From the NCBI GenBank assembly GCA_013178165.1, contig JABLXG010000008.1, positions 62,001-126,000 of the forward strand: 64,000 bases of DNA. Reading direction: 5' to 3'. The DNA comes from Anaerolineae bacterium. Lineage in GTDB: Bacteria; Chloroflexota; Anaerolineae; Aggregatilineales; Ch27. Both the position numbers and the translations under genes were made by a program. Shown here piece by piece: positions 57,902 through 64,000 of this stretch. Positions within the stretch are counted from its first letter, which is position 1; each line of letters opens with the position of its first letter. The notes under the pieces are model-generated. The model made no database searches. It was not told the origin of the DNA and worked only from the letters and a program-made list of their open reading frames with translations.

Positions 57902-59432
57902 AACGAATGATGGTCTCCGCAGTGGCAGCATGCCGTTCGAATTGGGCGACAAGACGACCTCCGTAGACGACCACGACTCGATCACAAAGGCCAAGGAGTT
58001 CGGGTAGATCAGATGAGATCAGCAGGATGGCTTTTCCCTGTTCTACAAGCTGGCCGATGACGCGGTAGATTTCAGCACGGGCGCCCACGTCAACGCCGCG
58101 TGTTGGTTCATCCAGGATGAGCACATCACAGTGGCTGGCCAGCCACTTGGCCAGGATGACCTTTTGCTGGTTTCCTCCGCTCAGGGTGCGGACTACCTGA
58201 GCGATATGCTGAATCCGGATGTCGATCGCTTTGACCAGCGCTCTGACCATGTTCCGGATGTCAGCCCGCCTTACGACCATCGCACGGGCATATCTGGACA
58301 GCACGGGGAGGCTGATGTTATCGGCTACCGAACGCTCCAGGATCAGCCCCTGAGTCTTACGATCCTCAGGAACCATGCCGATCCCGGCCTCAATCGCCTG
58401 CCAGGTAGAATGGATGCGTACCAGGCGGCCACGGATTTCGATCCGGCCATAAGGCATGGGATCAGCGCCAAATATCTGGCGGGCCAGTTCCGTCCGCCCG
58501 GAACCCATCAGCCCGGCCAGCGCGACGATCTCCCCGGCACGGACGACCAGTTCGGCGTCGTGGGCGGTTCGGCCCGGCAGACCGCTGACACGCAAGACCA
58601 CCTCACCCGGCTGGACCGGGTTCTTGGGGTATTGTTCGGTGATTTCCCGGCCAACCATCATCCGCACCAGGTCGTCGCGGGTCACGGCTGCTACGGGCCG
58701 CGTTCCGATCACCCGCCCATCGCGCAGGACGGTGACCCGATCGGCCAGCCTGAATACTTCCTCAAGCCGGTGAGAGATGTAGATGACGGTTACTCCCTGC
58801 TGGCGAAGCCGCCGGACGACCTCAAATAGATTGGCCGTCTCCTGTTCGCTGAGGGGGGCGGTAGGTTCATCCATGATGAGCAACCGCACACGCCGGGAGA
58901 GCGCCTTGGCGACTTCCACCAGCTGGCGTGCTGCGATGCCGAGATCGGCAACAAGTCGGGTGGGTGGGAGGTCAATCCCCAGCAGGTTAAGCAATTCCCG
59001 GCTGCGTTGATGCATGGTGCGGAAGTCGATGACTCCCTGCACAATTTGCGGCTCGTGACCCAGAAAGATGTTGCGTGCCACGCTGAGGTACGGCACCAGG
59101 TTCAGTTCCTGGTAAATCACGCTCACCCCGATGTGTTGCATACGCGCCGGGGTGGGCTGCTGAATACGCTGGCCGTCAAAGATGAGGTCGCCGCTGTCAG
59201 CCTGGTAAGCGCCGGAGAGGATTTTGATCAGGGTGGATTTGCCCGCCCCATTTTCGCCAATGAGGGCATGAATCTCGCCAGTCTGGACTTCGAAGTCCAC
59301 GCTGTCCAGCGCGAGCACGCCCGGAAAGCGCTTGGAAACCTGGCTCATGCGTAACAGGCACGGTGAAGCTGCGCTGCCGGTGGTGGTATCCGGCGGGTGA
59401 GCTTGACCGGTGGTGTGCATCAGGTCGTTCAT
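57876..59432 (-). CDS. Rbs-type sugar ABC ATP-binding protein
   Basis: 518 residues with two fused nucleotide-binding domains. NBD1: Walker A GENGAGKSTLIKIL, signature-like GIAARQLVEVAKALSRRVRL, Walker B LLIMDEPTAPLS. NBD2: degenerate Walker A GLMGSGRTELARQIFG and intact signature LSGGNQQKVILAKWL. Typical of RbsA/XylG. This is the only transport ATPase gene in the window and is of CUT2 class, so it does not serve the CUT1 permeases. First gene after the IclR-type operator at 59513. Confidence 0.93.
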   Translation of the reverse strand: MNDLMHTTGQAHPPDTTTGSAASPCLLRMSQVSKRFPGVLALDSVDFEVQTGEIHALIGENGAGKSTLIKILSGAYQADSGDLIFDGQRIQQPTPARMQHIGVSVIYQELNLVPYLSVARNIFLGHEPQIVQGVIDFRTMHQRSRELLNLLGIDLPPTRLVADLGIAARQLVEVAKALSRRVRLLIMDEPTAPLSEQETANLFEVVRRLRQQGVTVIYISHRLEEVFRLADRVTVLRDGRVIGTRPVAAVTRDDLVRMMVGREITEQYPKNPVQPGEVVLRVSGLPGRTAHDAELVVRAGEIVALAGLMGSGRTELARQIFGADPMPYGRIEIRGRLVRIHSTWQAIEAGIGMVPEDRKTQGLILERSVADNISLPVLSRYARAMVVRRADIRNMVRALVKAIDIRIQHIAQVVRTLSGGNQQKVILAKWLASHCDVLILDEPTRGVDVGARAEIYRVIGQLVEQGKAILLISSDLPELLGLCDRVVVVYGGRLVAQFERHAATAETIIRYASGAFAD

Positions 59433-59512
59433 GGCTCGCTACCCTGACTGTATCTCGGCAAGCGCAGCCGTGCTGATAAAGAGACATAAACCGGGAATCT
59501 CCGGTGTCAGTC

Positions 59513-59548
59513 GTTGTTTATTGTACAACTGAGTTTCTGTATTGTCAA
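59513..59548 (-). promoter_or_regulatory. Rbs-type operon promoter with IclR-type operator
   Basis: Minus strand: TTGACA (59548-59543), 17 bp, TACAAT (59525-59520). The 17-bp palindrome GTTGTACAATAAACAAC (59529-59513) contains the -10 box at its positions 5-10. Confidence 0.82.
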
Positions 59549-59564
59549 CAACTATGGATTTTCG

Positions 59565-59600
59565 TTGACAGTCCGGTTCGGCTGTTGTATAATGCACAAC
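59565..59600 (+). promoter_or_regulatory. iclR-type gene promoter with operator
   Basis: Consensus TTGACA (59565-59570), 17 bp, TATAAT (59588-59593). GTTGTATAATGCACAAC (59584-59600) is the same palindrome with the -10 at the same positions. Back-to-back with the Rbs promoter. Confidence 0.88.
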
Positions 59601-59639
59601 GACTAGACCGGAAGCCGCTTACCAGTAAAAGGAACGATC

Positions 59640-60383
59640 TTGTCCGAGATCAAATCACTCGCACGCGGGCTGAAGCTGTTGGAGCGTCTGGCTTTGGCTG
59701 AAAATGGCGCCGGGATCACGGAATTAGCTGCCCAGCTTGACATCGACAAGAGCAGCGCCTCGCGGTTGGTGCAGACGCTGGCCAGCTACGGCTTTGCCGA
59801 ACAGGACCCCGATACGCGCCGTTACCGGCTCGGCCCGCGCATCGTCACCCTCAGCCGCTATATGTTGACGCGCATGCCGCTCCGCGATGAGGCCAAGCCG
59901 TACCTGCGCCGCCTGGTGGAGCGGACCGGCGAGGGCGCCCACCTGGCCATCCTTTCCCAGGGGGGTGCTCTGTATATTGATCAGGTCGAATCGCCCGCTA
60001 CCCTGCGGGCTACTACCGGCGTAGGCACTGTGGCCCCCCTGCATTGCACGGCCCTGGGCAAGGTGTTGCTGGCCTTTGACCCCAATGCCCGCATGCCGGA
60101 TGAGCTGAAGGCCTACACGCCACGGACGATCACATCTCCAGAAACCTTGCGCATGCATCTGGAGCAGACCCGCCGCCAGGGCTATGCTATCGATGACGAG
60201 GAGTACGAATACGGCGTCCGCTGTGTAGCGGTGCCGGTGTTCGACTACCGGGGGAAGGCTGTCGGCGCGATCGGGATTTCCGGCCCGGCGGGCCGGATCA
60301 GCCTGGAACGCCTCCCTGAGCTGGCGGCGATCACCAAGCAAATCGGCCAGGAATTGACCGATCGGTTGAGCTTCCGGCCCTAG
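59640..60383 (+). CDS. IclR-family transcriptional regulator
   Basis: 247 residues, TTG start with AAGGAACGATC upstream. N-terminal winged helix (LKLLERLALAENGAGITELA, DKSSASRLVQTLASYGFAEQ) and C-terminal effector domain (HLAILSQGGALYIDQVESPA, LHCTALGKVLLAF, GIRCVA-like YGVRCVAVPVFDYRGKAVGA). Regulates, by operator positions, itself, the Rbs-type operon and the downstream oxidoreductase operon. Confidence 0.9.
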   Translation: MSEIKSLARGLKLLERLALAENGAGITELAAQLDIDKSSASRLVQTLASYGFAEQDPDTRRYRLGPRIVTLSRYMLTRMPLRDEAKPYLRRLVERTGEGAHLAILSQGGALYIDQVESPATLRATTGVGTVAPLHCTALGKVLLAFDPNARMPDELKAYTPRTITSPETLRMHLEQTRRQGYAIDDEEYEYGVRCVAVPVFDYRGKAVGAIGISGPAGRISLERLPELAAITKQIGQELTDRLSFRP

Positions 60384-60419
60384 GTACCGGCCTAGGCAGG
60401 GCTGGAAGGCCGGTTATTC

Positions 60420-60457
60420 GTTGCTGGTTTACGCAACAGGGTTGCATAATAAGCAAC
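60420..60457 (+). promoter_or_regulatory. Oxidoreductase operon promoter with IclR-type operator
   Basis: TTGCTG (60421-60426), 18 bp, CATAAT (60445-60450). GTTGCATAATAAGCAAC (60441-60457) again has the -10 at operator positions 5-10. A looser site GTTGC-N8-GCAAC lies on the -35 (60420-60437). Confidence 0.78.
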
Positions 60458-60468
60458 ATGGAGGCATT

Positions 60469-61536
60469 ATGGATCAACTGCGAGTAGGCTTCATCGGTAC
60501 TGGGCGCATCTCCGACCTGCACGCGCTGGGCTACCTGGGGGATGACCGGGCGCGCATCGTCGCGGTTTGCGACGTCAACGGGGAAGTAGCCCGCCAGCGC
60601 GGGCAGGCCTGGGGTGTCCCTGAAGATCGCATTTTTACCGATTACCGGGACCTGCTGGCGCTGCCGGATGTCGATCTTGTTGAGAATCTGTTGCCCCATC
60701 ACCTCCATTACCAGTCTACGCTGGACATCGCCGCCGCCGGCAAGCACATCTCCCTGCAGAAGCCGATGGCGCTCACCGTGGCGCAGGCGGACGAGATGAT
60801 CGCCGCGGCCAAACGGGCCGGGGTGATCTTCAAGGTGTTTGAGAACTTCATCTTCTATCCGCCCATTCAGCGGGCCAAGGCGCTGATCGATGCTGGCGAA
60901 ATCGGCGATCCGCTGACCATTCGCATCAAGAGCAATTCCGGGATCAGTCCCAACGAGTGGGAAATCCCCGGGACGGCGTGGGCCTGGCGCTTCAACCGGG
61001 AGACGTGTGGCGGCGGCCCGCTCGTTTTTGATGACGGCCACCATAAGTTCTCGCTGGGCTGGTACTTTATGGGCGAAATTGCCGAAGAAGTCCACGCCTG
61101 GATTGGTGAGACCGAGTTCGCCCCCGGCCTGGTTCTCGATTCCCCGGCGGCAGTGACCTGGAAGTTCTCCAACAACCGTTTTGGCCTGTTTGAGGCGGTT
61201 CGTTCGCCGGAGCTGGTTATGGATACCAACCACTACGCGCAGGACGACCGGATCGAAATCACCGGCACTAAAGGCGTGATCTGGATCACCCGCGGCCATG
61301 GCAAGATGCTGGACATCCCGCCGGTGATCCTCTATCGCGACCGGCAGACGCGCGCTTTCTCTGATATGCCCGTAGGCTGGGAACACAGCTTCATCAATTC
61401 GACGCGCCACTTCATCGATGCCTATTTCAAGGGTGAGCCGCCCAGCCTGACCGCTGAACAGGGGCGGGAAATCCTGCGCTTTGCGCTGGCCGCTCAAGAG
61501 TCTGCACGGACTGGCCGTGCTGTGTCGTTGAAGTAA
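60469..61536 (+). CDS. Gfo/Idh/MocA-family oxidoreductase
   Basis: 355 residues; ATG after GGAGGCATT. NAD(P)-binding LRVGFIGTGRISDLHALGYL, the family motif SLQKPMALTVAQADEMI (EKP variant with Gln), and substrate-domain GGGPLVFDDGHHKFSLGWYF with DxxxH-like residues. Likely oxidises or reduces a sugar or sugar acid. Co-transcribed with a ThDP enzyme and a transketolase subunit. The Gln in place of Glu before KP is unusual but tolerated in the family. Confidence 0.9.
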   Translation: MDQLRVGFIGTGRISDLHALGYLGDDRARIVAVCDVNGEVARQRGQAWGVPEDRIFTDYRDLLALPDVDLVENLLPHHLHYQSTLDIAAAGKHISLQKPMALTVAQADEMIAAAKRAGVIFKVFENFIFYPPIQRAKALIDAGEIGDPLTIRIKSNSGISPNEWEIPGTAWAWRFNRETCGGGPLVFDDGHHKFSLGWYFMGEIAEEVHAWIGETEFAPGLVLDSPAAVTWKFSNNRFGLFEAVRSPELVMDTNHYAQDDRIEITGTKGVIWITRGHGKMLDIPPVILYRDRQTRAFSDMPVGWEHSFINSTRHFIDAYFKGEPPSLTAEQGREILRFALAAQESARTGRAVSLK

Positions 61537-61557
61537 GCCCGGAAGGCGGGTGGAACT

Positions 61558-63357
61558 ATGAGACTGACAGGCGCAGAAATCGTCGCCGAGATGCTGATCC
61601 GGGAGGGCGTCCCCTATGCGATCGGTATCGGCGGCCACGGCAACCTTCCGCTGCTCGATGCGTTCCGGCAGCGACGGGATCGAATCCGGGTGATCATGCC
61701 CCGCCATGAGCAGGCGGCTGTCCATATGGCGGATGGCTACTACCGGGTCAAGGGGCAGCCGCTGGCAGTTTTTACCTCTATCGGCGCAGGCGCTTCCAAT
61801 ACCGCCATTGGTCTGGCAACCGCCTATGTTGATTCCATCCCCTTGCTGTTGCTGATCGGGGAAACGCATACCTATATGCGCGGCGTTGGCGTACTGCAGG
61901 AGATCGAACGCCAGCGCTGGTCTGATCTGCCACGTATGCTGGAGCCGGCCGTCAAGCGGAGCTGGCACATCGACAGCGCGGTCCAGTTGCCGCGGGCGGT
62001 GGCCCAGGCCTTTAACGCCATGTGCACCGGGCGGCCCGGCCCAACCCTGATCACGTTGCCGATGGATGTGCAGGCCGATACGGTCGAAGTCGATGCGCTG
62101 AATCCAGCGGCCCGGCGGCCTCATGACCGTCCAGCGGGCGACCCGGCGGTGATCCGGCAGGCGGCAGAATTGTTGCTACAGGCCAGGCGGCCCGTCATTG
62201 TGGCGGGCGGCGGGGTGATCCTCGCTGGGGCGGAGGCCGAACTCCTGGCCCTGGCGGAACATGTCGGGGCCTGTGTAGTAACGACTATGCAGGGCAAGAG
62301 CGCCTTCCCGGAGCAACATCCCCTGTACGCCTGGCATATGGGCACCAATGCCACCACCTGTGGCAACCATATGACGGTCAACGCGGATGTCATCCTGGCG
62401 GTCGGGGTGCGTTTTGCTGACAAGGCGACCTGCTCCTACCGGCCCGGCCAATCGTTCAGCATCCCGCCCACCCGGCTGATTCATGTCGATATCGATCCGT
62501 TCGAGATCGGCAAGAATTACCCGGTGGAGTACGGCATTGTGGGGGACGCTAAGGCTGTGCTGGCCGGATTGGTGGCGGCGGTCAGGGAGGTTGCGCTGCC
62601 CCGCCCCTGGCAGGACTCTCCTTACACGCGCGAAATCGCCAAGCAGGTTCAGGCCTGGTTCGCCAGCAACCGCGACCTGCGTGAAGCAGATACGACTCCG
62701 GTGACGATGGGGCGGGTGATAACCGAGGTGCGCAGGGTCTTGCCCCAGGAGGGCATCGTACTGACCTCTTCCGGTAACATCCAGGCGCAGGTGTTCCAGG
62801 AGATGCCCTTCAGCCAGCCGCGCACATACATCTCGGCGGGCGGTTTCAGCACCATGGGCTGGTCGTACCCGGCGGCGCTGGGCGCCAAGCTGGCCGCGCC
62901 AGAAAAGCCGGTCGTGGCCATGGTGGGCGACGGCGACTTCCTGATGACCTTTCAGGAGGTGGCTACCGCCGTGCAGTACAACATCCCGGTTGTGGCGGTG
63001 GTGCTGAATAACGTGGGCTGGCAGGCTATCCGCGACCTGCAGAAGATCGCCTTCGCTGATGATGCGGACTATGCCACGATGTTCGAGCAGGATGGCCAGC
63101 CGATCACGCCGCATATCGCCAACGCTGCAGCGGCTTTCGGAGCCTATGCGGTGCGGATCAGCCGCCCGGATGAAGTCGCGCCGGCACTGCGTGAAGCGCT
63201 GGCCGCCAACCGGCCGGCTGTCGTGGAAGTGATGGTCGATACCCGCTTCGGGACTTCCGGTGGGCTGGCGCCTGGCTGGTGGGATGTGCCTATTCCGGAA
63301 TACTACCGGGATCGCTATGAAGCCTATGTGCAGGCCCGGCGCGAAGAGCGCGTGTAA
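61558..63357 (+). CDS. Thiamine-diphosphate enzyme (acetolactate synthase-like)
   Basis: 599 residues, three-domain ThDP fold. Catalytic E51 in MPRHEQAAVHMADGYYR; central FAD/nucleotide-like domain (ARRPVIVAGGGVILAGAEAE); ThDP/Mg motif MVGDGDFLMTFQEVATAVQY ending in VVLNN. Related to acetolactate synthase, sulfoacetaldehyde acetyltransferase, IolD and similar enzymes; an unusual GIGGHGNLPLLDAF replaces the GIPG(G)x of ALS, so biosynthetic ALS is unlikely. Catabolic context with split transketolase. Confidence 0.85.
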   Translation: MRLTGAEIVAEMLIREGVPYAIGIGGHGNLPLLDAFRQRRDRIRVIMPRHEQAAVHMADGYYRVKGQPLAVFTSIGAGASNTAIGLATAYVDSIPLLLLIGETHTYMRGVGVLQEIERQRWSDLPRMLEPAVKRSWHIDSAVQLPRAVAQAFNAMCTGRPGPTLITLPMDVQADTVEVDALNPAARRPHDRPAGDPAVIRQAAELLLQARRPVIVAGGGVILAGAEAELLALAEHVGACVVTTMQGKSAFPEQHPLYAWHMGTNATTCGNHMTVNADVILAVGVRFADKATCSYRPGQSFSIPPTRLIHVDIDPFEIGKNYPVEYGIVGDAKAVLAGLVAAVREVALPRPWQDSPYTREIAKQVQAWFASNRDLREADTTPVTMGRVITEVRRVLPQEGIVLTSSGNIQAQVFQEMPFSQPRTYISAGGFSTMGWSYPAALGAKLAAPEKPVVAMVGDGDFLMTFQEVATAVQYNIPVVAVVLNNVGWQAIRDLQKIAFADDADYATMFEQDGQPITPHIANAAAAFGAYAVRISRPDEVAPALREALAANRPAVVEVMVDTRFGTSGGLAPGWWDVPIPEYYRDRYEAYVQARREERV

Positions 63358-63396
63358 CGGGCGGCTAGCAGGCCCAATGGGAAAGAGGTAGCTGGC

Positions 63397-64000
63397 ATGC
63401 ATGCGCATACCGACAGTCTGATCAGCGAGTTGCAGGAGCGGGCGCGCCAGATCCGCCTGGATACGCTGGATATGGTCTACCGACGCCAGGCGGGCCACCC
63501 CGGCGGATCGTTCTCAGCGGCGGAAATCCTGGCGGCGCTGTACTTTCACCATCTCAAGATTGACCCGACAAATCCCCGCTGGCCGGAGCGCGACCGCTTC
63601 ATCCTGAGCAAAGGTCATGCCGCCGCGGCGCTCTACGCGGCGCTGGCCCGGCGCGGTTACTTCCCGGTGGAAGACCTGGCAAAATGGGGGCACCTGGACG
63701 GTCACCTGCAGGGGCACCCGGATCGCGTCAAGACGCCTGGCGTGGAGATGTCTTCCGGCTTTCTGGGGCATGGGTTGTCGGTTGCGGTGGGGATGGCCCT
63801 GGCGCAGCGTCTGGGTGGACCGCGTTACCACATCTATGTCCTGATGAGCGATGGCTGTATGCAGTCCGGGGTCGCCTGGGAAGGGGCACTGGCGGCGGCC
63901 AAGTATCGCTGCCATGAGGTCACGGTGATCATGGACTACAACGATGTGCAGCTGGACGGCGCAGCTCATGACATCATGCCGCTGGAGCCGCTGATCGATA
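63397..64000 (+). CDS. Transketolase N-terminal subunit (runs off window)
   Basis: 201 residues visible. ThDP-binding half of a split transketolase: RLDTLDMVYRRQAGHPGGSF, DRFILSKGHAAAALYAALAR, SSGFLGHGLSVAVGMALAQR, MSDGCMQSGVAWEGALAAAK and VIMDYNDVQLDG. The usual GDGE(L)xEGxxWEA reads SDGCMQSGVAWEGA. ATG at 63397 follows AAAGAGGTAGCTGGC. Preceded by the ThDP enzyme by 39 bp; a C-terminal subunit gene is expected just beyond the window. Confidence 0.9.
   Translation, partial: MHAHTDSLISELQERARQIRLDTLDMVYRRQAGHPGGSFSAAEILAALYFHHLKIDPTNPRWPERDRFILSKGHAAAALYAALARRGYFPVEDLAKWGHLDGHLQGHPDRVKTPGVEMSSGFLGHGLSVAVGMALAQRLGGPRYHIYVLMSDGCMQSGVAWEGALAAAKYRCHEVTVIMDYNDVQLDGAAHDIMPLEPLID

Noticed and set aside
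1-64000. tRNA, rRNA, transposase genes or prophage
   Set aside because: I saw no cloverleaf-like, rRNA-like, transposase or phage structural sequences on reading; absence is by eye and not by a dedicated search.

Overview
The window is GC-rich DNA from a free-living, polysaccharide-degrading bacterium. Gene content (many CUT1 sugar-transport sets without their own ATPase gene, GH2/GH35/GH65 enzymes, LacI/DeoR/IclR/ROK proteins, a Csx15 and CARF-protein cassette) fits a member of the Chloroflexota, probably Anaerolineae. This is inference from gene style; there is no rRNA or other marker gene here. I see no rRNA or tRNA.

Layout. (1) 1-8060, minus strand: a LacI regulator, a CUT1 binding protein, two permeases and two glycoside hydrolases (a GH31/GH36-like TIM-barrel enzyme and a GH35-like beta-galactosidase cut by the window edge). 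(2) 8222-17090: an FAD oxidoreductase, a nucleoside hydrolase, an exported GH2 enzyme, an ArsR-type regulator with a large C-terminal domain, and a second CUT1 transporter. (3) 17164-26300: a CRISPR signalling island. A minus-strand operon CARF-HTH > CARF-RelE (Cami1-like) > csx15 is followed by two near-identical small membrane/zinc-ribbon genes, remnants, a decayed copy of the array's trailing edge, and a 40-repeat array transcribed leftward from a leader near 26100. No cas10, cas1, cas2 or cas6 gene is present. Three copies of one 59-bp promoter module (palindrome, exactly 21 bp, -10-like hexamer, conserved first transcribed bases) lie upstream of the CARF-HTH operon and of both zinc-ribbon genes. 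I regard this as the most interesting signal: a candidate second-messenger-responsive regulon. (4) 26330-39109: amino-sugar catabolism (two ROK kinases, three SIS-domain proteins, nagA, lacD, a GatZ/KbaZ-like protein, a DeoR regulator with shared operators, a third CUT1 transporter), consistent with GalNAc or galactosamine use through tagatose phosphates. (5) 39128-55858, minus strand: two more CUT1 transporters, a beta-phosphoglucomutase-GH65 fusion, a LacI regulator with a perfect 18-bp palindromic operator, a GH65/GH95-like enzyme, a six-hairpin glycosidase-like protein, a DUF624 membrane protein and a spermidine-synthase-like membrane fusion. (6) 55919-64000: an Rbs-type ABC transporter divergent from an IclR regulator, then a Gfo/Idh/MocA oxidoreductase, a ThDP enzyme and the N-terminal half of a split transketolase. 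Three 17-bp IclR-type operators each sit exactly on a -10 box.

Together the window is a sugar-scavenging region: exported or cytoplasmic glycosidases release sugars, binding proteins and permeases import them (energised by an ATPase encoded elsewhere, except in the Rbs-type system), and local repressors gate each set. The CRISPR island interrupts it.
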